DNA of 64,000 nucleotides. Origin: Elysia chlorotica. Taxonomy: Eukaryota; Mollusca; Gastropoda; Plakobranchidae. A model generated the notes under the pieces. It ran no database searches. It was given only the letters and a program-made list of their open reading frames with translations, and was not told the DNA's origin. The DNA lies in assembly GCA_003991915.1 (NCBI GenBank), contig RQTK01000674.1, positions 2,190 to 66,189 on the forward strand, written 5' to 3'. Below, in pieces: positions 24,380-48,838 of this stretch; positions within the stretch are counted from its first letter, which is position 1, and each line of letters begins with the position of its first letter. The translations under genes were made by a program, and so were the position numbers.

Positions 24380-24462
24380 ACCAAGTTCGGGATAGTGGAG
24401 TTTTGCAGACTGGTTTGGAGTTAACAGCAAGAAGGCGGGGGTTCGAATCTCACATTGGTCTA
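24380..24462 (+). other. tRNA-like sequence just upstream of the lectin start codon
   Basis: Contains a perfect B-box GGGTTCGAATCTC (about 24,439-24,451) and, at tRNA-like distance upstream, weak A-box-like sequence. It could not be folded into a convincing tRNA by eye, so a tRNA-derived repeat or tRNA pseudogene is likelier than a working tRNA. It ends only a few bases before the ATG at 24,468. Confidence 0.35.
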
Positions 24463-24467
24463 GCATC

Positions 24468-32264
<7,797 letters not shown>

Positions 32265-32291
32265 GTCAATGTTTTTCCATTTAATCCTCTC

Positions 32292-32292
32292 G

Positions 32293-32344
<52 letters not shown>

Positions 32345-32360
32345 CCTCCCTCCTTCTCTA
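32292..32360. repeat. (CT)n microsatellite
   Basis: CT run of about 45 bp followed by CCTCCCTCC, starting 27 bp after the donor of lectin exon 5. Unspliced read-through gives only Ser/Leu codons. Confidence 0.9.
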
Positions 32361-35300
32361 TGTCTATCTCCATCTATATCCCATTCTCTTTACGCTTGCC
32401 TCTTTCAAACTCCTTTTGCTGTTACATTGTTTTGTAAATTACTTTGTTGAAACCTTTGTGTAGTTACTATAATGGAATCAATTTATTTATGAAATGGTTT
32501 TTTATTTATTACTGATTAATAAATGTCTCTGTGTTATTTTGTCAGCATATCGTGTGCATGGCAGGCAATACATTATTGGTTGTCATACTTTTGTGTCATG
32601 TTATTATCAAACTCAACTTTGTAGGAAGGAAAAGTGATGCATATTTTTTCTGAAACAGTACCATGTGCCCCCAAATCACAGTGTTATAATTGACTACTAT
32701 GCTTGCTGATTGCCCTGTACATTATAGTATTGGATACACATGTTTTTTATAGTCTCCCTCTTAGCTATTTCTAGCAGATAGGGACTCTTTTCAAACAAGA
32801 CATGTACATGCTTAAGAGTCATAGTGTATAACAGCTCTTTCTTTTGCCTGAGCTTTGTGCAAGTGGATTCTACGTCAGGCTGCATCATGTGTGGTTGACT
32901 AAATACATGTGTGTTTCTCCAAGATCTTGAGGTGAAGACTGCTGTAAGATAGGCAATAAACAAGCTGTTAATTGGGAAGTGTGACAATTATCAAGCATGC
33001 CTCTTTTTCAAACAAATACATACAAATTTATCCCAGGAAATGCATTGTGAATAAAAAAAAAAAAACAAAAAACATTTCAGACAGCTCCTGCTAAATATGT
33101 GCAACTGTCAATATAGATATCTATTGCTGCTATTATCCATACCTATAAAGAGTGAATGTGAATGTTTGGAATATTTTCCTGAGATCCGCCTGTGTCTTAT
33201 GTCCTTTTTTACATGCACATGTGCTAAGTGAATTTCTAATAATCTTTGCGTGGAAACAATTTGATTGTTCAAATATTTATGATTCAGTAGAAGTTCATAT
33301 GCCATCGATTTTAAAATGATGTGGTATGTCAAATGTTCCGACCCAGCACTGTTCAAATATTTTGAAGATAAAATTGCTTTTAAATCATAAGAAAGAAAAA
33401 GGTTAGGGAAAAATAAATCAATATCTGTCCCTTGAAAGATAATTTGATTTTTAACACAACAAAACAAATGTCGTGAGTTTTGGGTGAAAAGAATAAATAA
33501 TAATTATTATGATCTTGGTTTGATTTATCCGTAACACTTGTAATCATATTTATGTATCATTGAGGATCTAGGCATGACCAAAATGTTTCATCAGCATACT
33601 AAGATAATATGATTTGTCTTGCAATGTTTAATTACTTAATTATTGTTTAATTTAGGAAATTATAACTTAACAAAATAAAATAACAAACTAACCACAAATA
33701 TAATTTTTGATGGATATATTGATGTCATTATCTATCCTAATATCATTCAAATGATTTATGAGTTAATGTTATACTTTTCCTAATTAGTAAAAGTAATTAC
33801 CCATCATGCTTTCCAATTTTTAACTATACCATTCAAGAACTATCTTTCACCCTCATACTCGGCATCATTTGAAGTGAGACTTTTTCATAGACAGTAAAGC
33901 ATCCAGAACATAAGTGTGGACCTGAAATCTTACATCTAATTAATCCTTGTGCCATTGCTTTCATTTTCGTATCATCTTAAACGATAGAAAATCATCGCAG
34001 CCAGGTAGCATATAGAGCCTAGCGTTTTTATAACAATGTAATCTACGAACCATCACAACACTCTAGTGTGCATGAAATCACCTATTTCTATACTGGTGCA
34101 TGCATGTTTGCCCGAAAGAGGCAGTTTTATGGTTGTATTTCAAAGATCAAATTGGCCACCCCAGATCTTGCTGCAAAGATTTCCTTGTTGCCTTGTTTTT
34201 GCATAAAACTCTTCAAGAGTAAAAGCAATGAAATATCGAAGACTAGTAAAGAGAACACAGATCTTTGAAGAAAAATTTTTAATGAATTTTTCAACATTTA
34301 GTGAGAAATTTTTAAAGTTGGACATCCTTGATTTTAATATAAGTAATGCAAATCAATATGGACAGAGTTGAGAATGGTACCTCCACTGACAATGATTGTA
34401 AAACTTACCCAACCAGTTAGTGAAGACAGGGAGGGACTGTTTTTTTCCATTATTATTAAATCCCTTCCGACAATGCTTTTCTCTATGCACATTTTTCCTT
34501 AGACCAGGTCAGCAATATTTTTTTTTCTTACGGCCTTTTATTTTCACTCAAAAGAAGTTGTGAGTGGGGAAAAAATATCTTATTAGACTAAGAATGGATG
34601 TATACATTTAGTTAAAGCTTGGTATATTTGTGAGGGTGGTCATTAATTTTGTCCTTAGTTTTCTTATTCTTTTTTTAGTTTAATTTATACATGTAGATTC
34701 AGCCTACCTGGGGGAAAAAAAAAGAATCGGAATACTGATAGAAGAAAAAATCATTGCATCAGAATCATATTTTTCTTTGCCCCAAAGATTTTGGGCAAAT
34801 CAAACATTATAACATGTGTAAGGATTCTTGCGATCACAATGCAGCAAAATCCTCAGTAGTTAAAATTAAGAAAGAGAGAGTATTCAGACTTTTAATACTG
34901 ATCCTATGATAAATATTTTCATCTATTTAGTTTTACATGGCACACAAAAGAGAATGGATGCTTTGAAAATGTAAATGCTTCCTCGGGATTTAATTTTCTC
35001 TCTCTCCTTTACCTCATCCTTGTGTTTTTTTAATTATTTTTTTAATGATATAATTATTTCAATATTTCATGTAGCATCTTGAATGAAATGTCTTGTATAA
35101 CATTTGTAAAAGTGAGAGTATACTTTCACTTCAACAGCTGAAAGTTACCAGAGGTTTTGCTCTTGAGATTTGATTTCAGCTCGACTTCTTTTTCACTTTT
35201 TTGTAGCGAAAATTTTGTCTTGTTTTCCTTTCTTTCTTACTCTTAGATTATTGGGATTTTCTTTGAGCCTTTAGGCATGACTTGGGAAGTTCTTAAAATG

Positions 35301-37047
35301 AGGTGATAGGATACTGAGTCTGGGGTATTGTTTGAAATATTCCTGGGTAATTCCTGTCCACAGCTTGTTCTTAATTATGATGTGTGTTTAATGGCCAGGT
35401 GATATGTGTGCTAGTATACTCTGCAATGCATACGCCAACTCTGTGAAGTGTAAATCTTTCAATTGTATTCAAAGGTGACAATGGTTTATTGTTAACTTGT
35501 AGTTTGTCAGTTTTCAACTCCCATTTTAGGATTTTATGCAAGTGTTTTCCCTACACAGGATGTGAAATGTATCTTATGTAGAAGTGCTCATGTACAAATG
35601 CCTTTTAAAATGATTTTCCCTTTTATGAGGATTGTTTCTTTTTTAGTTTGATTTTAAGTAATTAATATAGTAATTTTTAAACAAAAATGTGTTTGTAGAT
35701 GCTTGTTTATGTACTCTTTTCACCTCAGAATATTATAGTTGGATAAAAAATGTTAAGGAGACCATAATAATGTCCAGTTTCAGTGGATAAACCTGTTATT
35801 GCTTCTCATAAATATTTCTTTGTATTTGATATCAATTAAGGACAAATAACTTTGGTTCTTCAATTACTTGCATTAGAATTTTATTTTTTATTTTATTGTC
35901 TGAGCAGCAGTAGTATTTTTACTCCCTAAGTGTTAGAATGGAAATTTGTAAAGCTGCTGGAACATGAAGAAAACTATTCCTTTGAAATATTGTAGAAAAC
36001 TAGAGCTAATTGTTTGCTCTAAAAACATTTGAAAAAGGTAGAGAATGAGTGAGAGTGAGAGAGAGAAAGAGGGATATGGACGGACGGACGGACAGACACA
36101 AAGACAGAAATGGAGAAAAAGATAACAAGGAGAAAAAAAAATAACTTCAACACTCGGCAATCTCTTTCTTAGTTTTGTAAGCTGTCATTAATCATAAATT
36201 ACTTTGATTATTTTTATTTTGTTCTTATTTTCCCTCAACATAATTTCATTTTATATATATACATACATAATATATTAATCTGCATCATTAGAATGTTAAA
36301 CAAAAACGTTGATGCTCATGCATAATTCAACCAACAGACTGTACTGTATGTAATTAACCTTTGTTTGACCTGTGAACTACGAATGAAAGAAATATGTACT
36401 GCAACACTGCCTTTGCATTATTCTTTCTGTTGTTTTCACCTTCATACCATTATGTCCAAGCTTCACACATCCTCCAGAGTCAACTTAACTTTATCACTAA
36501 AATGGAACCTTCTCATAGTTTGGTTGGGGCACTTTGTACTACATGAACTAAATCCTATAAAATACAGAACGGAGGTCATCCTTCTGTAACCAATAATATG
36601 TAAACTGATACAGTTTCCCTAATTTCTTCTTCTTCAGAATTTATTTTGTCTTAGGTTACATATTACATATAAAATACTTAAGATCACATTTAAACAACTC
36701 AAATTCAATAAGGTCATAGATGAACCCTAAAAGATAAATGTACAAATAAATAAAATTAGATGGTAATATCCTTCAAGTTCAAAAATTCACTACTACTATT
36801 ACTAAATGTATATCTAGAGAGCCATGAAAGAGAAAGATTCAGTTTGTTTGAATTTTGCAAGTGCAAAGAGAAAAAGTAACAGAGCAAAAGTACATATGAA
36901 GAGGTGCCTATGTAGAGAACTCAAAGCAATGAGTCCACCAAAATGCCCCCTAAATGCATCAACTAGCATGCTAGTAATTAGTATGCCACACACTGCAGTG
37001 TAAGTCAGCTCATCAACTCATATGTTGAGCTGTTTCAGAGTAAAGCA
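32361..37047. other. Gene-poor AT-rich stretch
   Basis: No open frame with coding character and no RNA gene. The missing last lectin exon was looked for here without success. A short GGAC/GACA-rich patch lies at 36,040-36,125. Confidence 0.45.
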
Positions 37048-37251
37048 TTAACCTTTTCCCTATTGCCCTGCACAGTTGTACAAGTCGATACGCTCTTGTG
37101 CTGGCACCTTTTTGTACATGCATTGATCTGCACCCCTTCCATTTCAAAATAATAAGTATCAAAGCTTTTGCCGTTTCAAAGTTTTGAAAATTCCCCAAAA
37201 TAGTGTGCACACAAGGAATAGGCCTAAAATTTTGCTATGTGAAAAGGTTAA
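37048..37251. mobile_element. piggyBac-like short inverted-repeat element (MITE)
   Basis: A 204-bp segment bounded by TTAA on both sides (37,048-37,051 and 37,248-37,251), with CCTTTTC at the left end and GAAAAGG at the right. The arms remain similar to about 14 bp. TTAA targets and CCYTTTC-type ends are hallmarks of piggyBac elements. No transposase remains. Confidence 0.55.
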
Positions 37252-37285
37252 TTCATTTAGCCCTTGTGACTAAGAGAATTGAAAT

Positions 37286-37334
37286 GTATGACCGTTATTC
37301 AGGTATAATGACCGTTCTCCAGGTATGATGAGTC
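37286..37334 (+). repeat. Two-copy 24-bp tandem repeat
   Basis: 'atgaccgttattcaggtata' is followed directly by 'atgaccgttctccaggtatg'. Confidence 0.7.
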
Positions 37335-39180
37335 AACACATCAAGAGACTTCTTTTTCTATAATCTTTTAGAGTGGATACAATACACGCTGCTGATGACA
37401 GGATAACATGTTGGATTGACAGGCTGAACTAAGAGATGTAGCCATAAGATTTTACTATTAATGTATGTAACTGCGAGTTGGTAAGAGAATTAAGACTATT
37501 GCTTCATGATTAGGACTAAAAAATGTGGGCCTACTTCCTGCAAGAACAACCAAATCTTACAAACACTGCCTCTTCCAAAAGAAATCCAACATTCCCATGC
37601 ATGATATGATGTAGTAAATTAAACTTTTCACAAGCAAGTTCGTAAACTGGATAGTTGGGCAGTTAAGCTTTTAGGATTAATTTAAGCAAAACTGTTCAGA
37701 ACTTTCCAGCAAAAAGTGTCCTGTGAATCTTAGACTGTACAAAACATGCAGCAACAAGAGGCAAAATACTTGCATTAAGTTTAAAAAAAAAATACCAGGT
37801 CTCTTGCTAGTAAAGGAAACAAAGAAAATACATGTCATTATGCATTAACTTTTCATACTTAATTAAATGTCCACACTCAGACTATTGAAGCCAGGAACTG
37901 AATATATGGCTCACACTAGCCATATAGTAACAGTGTATATAGTTGGCAATTTATTAACTTATGAGAGGAGAGTCTGCTCCTACAGAAAGTTAGAATTGCA
38001 AATAACTACTTTAGTTGGTTTTACAACTTATACAATTTAAAAGAAAATTTAGTAAATATGAAAAATGCAATAATTATTAATTTCCCAATCTTTTTTGACA
38101 AATTGGCATACACAGATGTGGAGAAAGTCTGTCACTAGGTATAAACACTATTTAATGTAATAATATTTGAGCCTTTCAAATCCCAAAATTCTTTTGAATA
38201 CTCCTTAATAAGCACATAAGAACCAGTTTCGCTGTTGTAATCTACTATATTAAAAATAATTCTAAATAATTATTCACCATCAGTTCTACAGGAAGGCAAT
38301 AATTGAGACAGACATGATGCATATTAAATATGTTGAAAATGAAAAAGGGGGTTAGGAAATAAAATGGCACATTGGCCAAGTACAAAGATATGACATACAC
38401 TCATATTTACTCTTGAGTTGGCATAAACAAATTGTTATTATGAATATTGTATATATACATGCCTGCTTTCATGGCAAAGATCTAACTTACCACTTAGGTG
38501 GTTCTTCTTTATAATTAATGATGAAAATCTATCTCTGCATATCTTTTTCATTTTGCATTACATTTTACATATATACCATTACACCTTTTTTGTTCTGTCT
38601 GTTCCATTAATTTAATTTCTGCTCAACTGCTCCATATTCAATCCATTAATATTTTTCTCGATTGAACCTCTCCAAAAACAATCTTCTTCTCTGAGTCTTA
38701 TATCTCCCTTTCTCTGTTGCTGTATCTCTTAATTGATGTGTACTTTTTGCAACTGTTAAGTGATGAGATTTGATGTATTAATGGTATTCCTGGCAACACA
38801 AAATAATGTGTTACTGTTAGTAAGCAACATTACATTAAAATGGTTTACTTTGCTTGAGATGTATTAGTTTTGTTTGAATCTTGGATAAAATTATGCCGCA
38901 GCTTTTGCAACTTTGGCGTCAACTGTTGTTATTTTGCCATTTTCTGTTGCAACTTTTGCCACTTTCAATCACAGCTTTCTGCAGGGACATTAAATAACTG
39001 TACTTGACCTTATTCTTACTATCTCTGCTATTAACTGAATGAAGCATAATCAAGAGGAAAGTAGCATTGCTCTTAAATTTGGGGTTTCAGTGCTCCTTTA
39101 AAAAAAATATTTTCCAGGTTGATTGTTACCTTTTAGTTTACATTCTGAACCTTTTTTTGTTATGGTAATTCGTCTAGATT
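37335..39180. other. Non-coding stretch
   Basis: AT-rich; a small perfect hairpin (atatggct / agccatat) at about 37,904-37,925. Nothing else recognised. Confidence 0.45.
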
Positions 39181-39184
39181 TTAA

Positions 39185-39188
39185 TAAC

Positions 39189-39249
<61 letters not shown>

Positions 39250-39250
39250 T
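39185..39250. repeat. (AAT)n microsatellite
   Basis: About 21 AAT units, near perfect. Confidence 0.95.
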
Positions 39251-40282
39251 TTATTAACAAGCTTATGAAGTAGTAACAGTAGTATATTTTTATCGTGAAG
39301 CCAAGCAAATGCAGTGAAACATTTATTAAACAAAGCAAGTCCAGGCCGTAAAATAGTTTTGATCAGTGATCTTTATTTCTTACATGGGCTTCTTTCGATC
39401 AAAACGATATAACAGTGTTTTTTTGCTTTGTTTTTGTTTTTATGACTCCACACCATAGGAGAATAATCAGAGTGGACAGCTAGCTTTGCGTCCAGGCTTT
39501 ACAATAAAGCAACCAGAGTGTAATTGCAAACTAAGGTAGTTTTACATTTTAAGAAAAGCTGTGCGGCACATACAGTATTTTAACATTGGTTTTAATAGAA
39601 AAACAGTTTTGTCTACAAACAGTTTACAGTGGTTTTATAAGCATTATAATTTTTATATAGCGCAAACAACAATGCACCTGAAGGCTTTCTGTGTTAAAAT
39701 TTGTTTTGAAGAAATAACAGAAAGTTGGGCCTGCTTTCCTGTCTTTTCGTGATATGAGAAGAAAATCTATGGTAGTATTTACAAATGTATTCAATACTTA
39801 TTGACATGCAGGCCTGTTGGATTTGTTAATGAAGTCATCATTGCTAGTGCAGTGTTATTTTCAGACAAGAATTTTAGTCATTGCTGTATTCCGCTAGGTT
39901 TCACTGAAAAGCTTGTTTCTTTCGTTCTTTTTTGCCTAGGTGCAGTTGGATTAATTCGCCCCTGCAGACAGTCTTATATTTAGATGTAATGTTGTATATA
40001 ACATTTACAACGCCGTTCTCATCTATCTTCATGCTGTCTAGCACCATGATTCTTTAGATAACAACGTAAAAATTAGTTAGATTTTAAAAATATAATAGAT
40101 ATAAAATACACATTCTGTTCCTTCTAATATTTTGATTTTCGAATAAGGTTCGCTTAGGATTGTGATATCTTTTTATAAAAACACTTTTGCTAATTTAATT
40201 TTTAGTCCCGATTCTAATTTACAGTGCTGCTTTGAATTGGCTGAATTAAATAAATTCTGTAAACATTATTACTTATTTTAGG
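39251..40282. other. Non-coding stretch
   Basis: AT-rich with no supported exon or RNA gene. Confidence 0.45.
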
Positions 40283-40538
40283 ATAACCTTTTCAAAACGT
40301 TGGCGCTAGCAGTAGCACCTTTTTTCCCCTGAAGACATGTTTATATAATGCATATCATTCCCTGGTGACGTGGTAGCTAAAAGAAAGAACAATACTTATA
40401 GTAACATAATACAAGATTCATTCTCTTTGACCACTTTCAATTCTGAAAGAAAAAATGGTAAAGTTTGATCCTAACGCGCAAACAAGTGCTGTGCTGATCA
40501 ACGCGAGACTGTCTAGTGCCGCGTCGTGAAAGGGTTAA
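40283..40538. mobile_element. piggyBac-like inverted-repeat element (MITE)
   Basis: A 256-bp segment, ATAACCTTTTCAAAACG on the left and, read in reverse, TTAACCCTTTCACGACG on the right. The arms stay similar for about 26 bp, including GGCGCTAGCAG against GGCACTAGACAG. The right end has TTAA; the left end has ATAA, a single change from the expected target. Same end type as 37,048-37,251 but with a longer arm. Confidence 0.6.
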
Positions 40539-43243
40539 GAGGGGAGGAAAAGGATTATTGACTACATAATTATTCATTTTACAAACATTTAAAAGAGGTT
40601 CGAAGCATGGTGCCCATGTTCAACTCCGATAATATTTCTCCACAGGGCTAAGCTGTGTTTAACTTGATCTGGCCGAGCCAGTGTAGACATTTTTTTTGCA
40701 AGTGTAAAAAATAAGATTTAGACTAAGAGAAGTTGCATAAAAAAGTAGCACCAATGGCCCCTATGTAGAGGAGAAATAATTTACAAAAACAAAAATATTT
40801 CTTTTTATTAATTTAATCAACACCTTCACCTTTACCTGACAAGTGACACTGTGTTATACACTGACTCTCTAGCAGCATTTTTCTGTGTTTACTCCTAGAC
40901 CAAAAATCTGCAGTATTAAGACTGAACTATAATTAAGATTAATAGTACTTTTTTAAGGCTATCTCAATACCTTACACCAAAAAAAAAACTTGCATTAGGG
41001 AGCATACACACTCAATACATGTGCTGCTTGGGCTCCTAAAAAGTCCTAGTAAATGTGCTCAAATCAATATAAATTTAGATCTCATTTACAATTTCAGTCA
41101 CAAAAATTGCATAAAAATTAAAATTAATCAAGGCTGAAATTTCAACTAATAAATCTAAATCTAAATATTGTGCATCATATAAACAAAACAGATTACAGTT
41201 ACATGCATACATACACACTTTCTATTCAACTCAAAGGGCATTTACATTTGATCAACACATGTCATTTTTATTTCTTTAGTAACAGTCACACTGTACATGA
41301 ACATATGGGAAAAAAAGTTTGTGTGTACAAATGGCTCCAATCAGGCGCAGTTGTACCTAAAATACACATACAAGCACAAATAACCTTGGTTATTGATCTA
41401 TGATTACATTTTGTTTAATTTTAGTTGATGTGAATACAGGCCATAAAAGAAAATGGCCATTCAGCACATATTAACTCTTTCTGTACCACAATGACCATTC
41501 CCCACCTGTTTCAATTATGTTGGAGACAGCATTTGCTTTGAGTTTGATGTGGGTTCTGAAATTTGCGTATAATAATTCAATAAAATTGATGCCTATTTAA
41601 GTATCGTGAGTCAATCATAAATGAGGATGGGCTTCAATTTACTGAAAAAGCGTAGAAATAAGAGATTACTTGCAAATTGCAGCAGTGGGGGTTTTGCTTA
41701 TCGTCTTTCTGAAATTAAAAAAAAATTTTTTTCAAAATCTATAACACAGGTACTTAGTTTAATTTTTCCAACAAGAAGCACTATCTTCAATCATACTTAA
41801 CGTCAGCATAAGTTAATATTCATTGCCTTCAATCAAATTTTATTGACCACATCTTTTGCTCTTTAAAAAAAAAGAAACTCCAATAAAAACAAAACAAAAA
41901 ACATTCAAAACTTTTTTTCACAATGAAATTAATAAATCAGTTAAAGGTTGCCTTGCCAAAATGCATTATTGTTTAGACTCAGCAACCCATATTATACAAT
42001 GTATGTCATAACTATTATGTGGGAAATGCACTAAATCTACATAATAAAATCCTATAGAGGGATTGAACCACTGGAAACCGTATTTTGAATGTGACATATT
42101 GTGAAGCACCATAAAAAAATGCTAAAAAGTAAACACATTACAACATTATGTGGTGATGCTAACACAGTAAGAATGCATGTAATAGCTAAAAATATACCAC
42201 AGCTGACACTTGTATCAGGTTTTATCAGGTTACCTCAAAAATATTTTACAGAAACAATCATTTCACTACAAAGTACAATCTCAAGTTAAGGGGTGAAGTG
42301 TTTTAACAATACCGTAATTCAACTCTACATTATAACTAAGGTGGAGAGCGGTTGGATTCCAGTACAGTTGGTAACAATTTTTCTATTACATGTATAATAT
42401 CGGCAGGAATGAAACCTCAAAGATTTCGAATGTACTATAACTGCATGTCACATTTTTTTAGCACTGTCTGTAAGTTGTGGGGTTTAGGAGGGCATCAACT
42501 TTTTAAATAGATATTTCAGGAATCAGGAATACATACAATTTCAAAGAAAGAATCCATAAAATAACAAGAATATCCCCATTGTCACACTGTCAGCATTGGA
42601 ATTTCAATTTGAAAAAAAAACCAAAACAAAACAAAAAAAAACTATAAAAATATTTGCTTCCTATTATTACTAAAAAAAACAACCCATTTTACTTCTCTAA
42701 TACTATGTGTCTTTGCAAATCTGCTTCTTGCAATTTCCATTTCCTAAATCAAACATGGCCAGAATTTTTCTCTCTCGATTATAATGTATTTACAATTGTA
42801 GGCTGGTGTTATAAAATATTTTTTAATAACATGTACATCATTAGATTTAGAGTACACATGTAGATCATCCTTTATGCAATTTGTGTCTTGGTGTATTTAT
42901 TTTATTTTGTTTTGTATCTATTTTGAAAATTTCGTAATTTTTTTTTCATTATTCTCGATTTTATCACGTATCTATTGTTATTTACTTCTTGAGTTTTGTC
43001 ACCTGCATGTGAATGTCTGTCTTGTTTCCAGATGAGGACGTCAAGGCAACGGCTTTTGAAATGAGTACATATTGTTTTACAACACTAATTTCGTAAAAAT
43101 GATACTGTACTACACATCTAATAGGCCTATTGCTCTTTTTTTTAGATTCTGCCTTGTAGTTAATAAATTTTGGAACATGTATGGGTGAAAATCATTACAA
43201 ACATAAGTTGAAATTTGAAAGTGAATATGAACAAGTACAAAAT
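40539..43243. other. Non-coding stretch, includes candidate SEH1 poly(A) signals
   Basis: AT-rich. On the minus strand, AATAAA hexamers at about 42,896-42,906 lie some 340 bp 3' of the alternative SEH1 stop and could end that transcript. No other gene recognised. Confidence 0.4.
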
Positions 43244-43337
43244 TCAGTAAATTATTTTCGCCTGGTCTTCTTTGATGTTCATGAAGGGCCATCCAGATGT
43301 TCGCTTGAGGTTCATCGTTCCTGCTGGCGGGGCAGCT
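43244..43337 (-). CDS. Candidate alternative last exon of SEH1
   Basis: A GC-richer 94-bp island preceded on the minus strand by a strong acceptor ('ttgtgtgctttccag'). If SEH1 exon 9 uses the donor after 49,725 (AG|GTACCC), the phases match exactly (AG + A = Arg). The frame then encodes AAPPAGTMNLKRTSGWPFMN then IKEDQAKIIY and stops at 43,244-43,246. The product would be 383 aa instead of 355. Human SEH1L also has isoforms with different C-termini, which makes this plausible. The intron would be 6.4 kb. Confidence 0.5.
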
Positions 43338-43477
43338 CTGGAAAGCACACAAACAAATAGAAGGAGCACATTAGTAACCGAGGAATGATGACATTCTCCC
43401 ACAGCTATCTAAGTTTTTTTTTGTTTTAGTCCCGTTCTACATAAAATTTGGTCAGGTTAAGGGTGAGGGAGAACATT

Positions 43478-46999
<3,522 letters not shown>

Positions 47000-47130
47000 T
47001 TAGCTAATTAAAATCAAATGAGCACATTTTAATTTAGTTTCAACATGAGATACACACTAATATAACAAATTTGATATGCTTAATGTCAAAATGGCATATG
47101 TCATCCTGCTAGCCCAGTGACAGTCCTGAG
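47000..47130 (+). repeat. Dispersed repeat, forward copy
   Basis: Contains 'aatttgatatgcttaatg' followed by 'catcctgctagcccagtgac'. The same two blocks, in the same order, occur in reverse complement at 50,545-50,640. Part of the second block recurs near 50,776. Family unknown. Confidence 0.55.
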
Positions 47131-48231
47131 GAACCTTGGAATTTTTCATCTGTTACACTTATTTAGCAATACCATTTTAGCACATATATATTTGCCTCTG
47201 TCTTTATTTCAATAAGGAGAAATAAGCCGACCAAGCTGTAGTGTACCATATTCAAATGATTCTATATTTATGGAATCCACCTTGAGATAAAAATATTGAC
47301 AATACAAGACCAAACATGATTTCTAGCTGTAGATCAATCTGGCCATGACTAGTTTGAACGAGGGAAAAGAAAAAAAATATTGATAAATTTTTGAAGTAAA
47401 GTGAGCCAATATCAAAAGTAACTGTACAAGAAAAAATAAGTTTTGAAAATCTAACCCAAATAACTATTTCTTCACAATACTCAAGTATCTAAATTGCACC
47501 AAATAATTCCCACAAGCAAATGACAATGGAAACTTGTGATAGCAAGAAGATTTACCTAAAACAGATTGTATGCAATCAGTGAAAATTGACACTTGATCAC
47601 ATAAAAATTAAGTTTCACTTTTGAAAATGTTTTCAATTGATGTGCAACTGATACTTATTTTACTTTACTGCATTGAAATTTTTAGATTTAAGCTCATGAC
47701 AAATAATATTTTTTTTTTTCAATTCACAGAAAGACAATATGAAAGTAATTATTGTATTGTATTGAGCAACAGGCTGGGGATCTAAAACCAACATCACATT
47801 TTGTCCAAAACGGCTATTGTTTTAAAGTAAAACTACTTAATTTGTTTATGTAGAATACTTTTTATTAGACTAATTCGATCAAAACATATGCATGGTCCAT
47901 AAAAATGGGAATAATTGTTTTCCAGGAGGTTTAAAGGATACAATGTAAAAAACTAGCTCATGAGCAGGAATCTATCCTTCAACATTTATTCTTTTTTGCT
48001 TCGTTCATGAGCACACAGTTAGAGAATATTTCAATGATTACATTTAAATTGATACTTTTTGTTGTTCTTGTTTCTTGAGAAATAAGTTCAGGGGCCTTTC
48101 TTAAGTAGAGGGAAAAGTGAAAGATACTCTAAAAGTGGTCAAGTCATATCTGTGTTATATTCTATGAATTCACAAAACATAGAAAACATTTTTTTTGGGC
48201 TGAAGATATAACAGGACTGTTTGTAAAAGGG

Positions 48232-48424
48232 AGAGATAGTAGGAAGGAGGGTGGCAGAGCGAGAAGGAAGAAGGAAGGCAAAGAGAGAATAAAGGAGGTA
48301 GAGGAGAGAGAGAAGGCAGACTAAGATTGACAGAAGAATAAAGGGAGGGAGGGAAGGAAAAGGAGGGAGCCAGAGTGAGGAAAATAGGGGTAGAAAGAGA
48401 AAATAGGAGAGTGATAGGAGGAGG

Positions 48425-48461
<37 letters not shown>

Positions 48462-48838
48462 ATGAAGGAAGTGAAAAGGGGAGCCAGGTTAAGAAGGAAA
48501 AGGGGAAGTGAGGAGGACGGAGGGAGAAAAAGAAGAGAGATGGAGGGAGGTAGAGGAAGAGGAAGAAAGATAGGAGGGGGGAGGGATAGTGAGAAGGGTG
48601 AAGGAAAGAGTAAGAAGAAGGGGATGAGAGAGACAGGGAGTGGGAAGGAGATAGAGAAAGAGGGCAGGAAAGCGAAGAGGAGGATGAGGGAAGAGAGATA
48701 GAGAGAAAGTGACAGAGAGGAACATGGAGAGAGAGAGAGAGAGAGGGTTAACGAGGGTTAGAGAGGGAGGTAGAGTAAGAAGGAAAACTAGACAGAAAGA
48801 GGGCTGGAAAGTAAAGAGGATGGTGAGGGAAGTGTGAT
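48232..48838. repeat. Polypurine (GGA/GAGA)-rich block, about 600 bp
   Basis: Nearly all-purine sequence on the plus strand, so the SEH1 sense strand is polypyrimidine here. Mirror-like purine runs of this length can form triplex DNA. The Arg/Glu/Lys-rich frame at 48,375-48,701 is compositional. Confidence 0.85.

Noticed and set aside
24380-24462. Functional tRNA gene
   Set aside because: The B-box is perfect, but I could not form a full cloverleaf or find a convincing A-box and acceptor stem.
32545-32660. Possible last exon of the lectin (acceptor 'ttttgtcag' then an open frame with HIVCMAG)
   Set aside because: Phase is compatible, but the peptide is hydrophobic and lacks the lectin-domain W and cysteine pattern.
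34067-34268. Frame with CMFARKRQFYGC considered as the lectin C-terminus
   Set aside because: The cysteine spacing is slightly suggestive, but the phase does not fit exon 5, no good acceptor precedes it, and it opens with GTG.
43031-43100. Plus-strand 'cttgtttccag' acceptor followed by a short open frame
   Set aside because: A good acceptor, but neither phase gives lectin-like residues, and it lies close to the antisense SEH1 exon candidate.
48375-48701. Arg/Glu-rich 108-codon frame as a nuclear or SR-type protein
   Set aside because: Product of a polypurine block inside the SEH1 locus, without a spliced partner.
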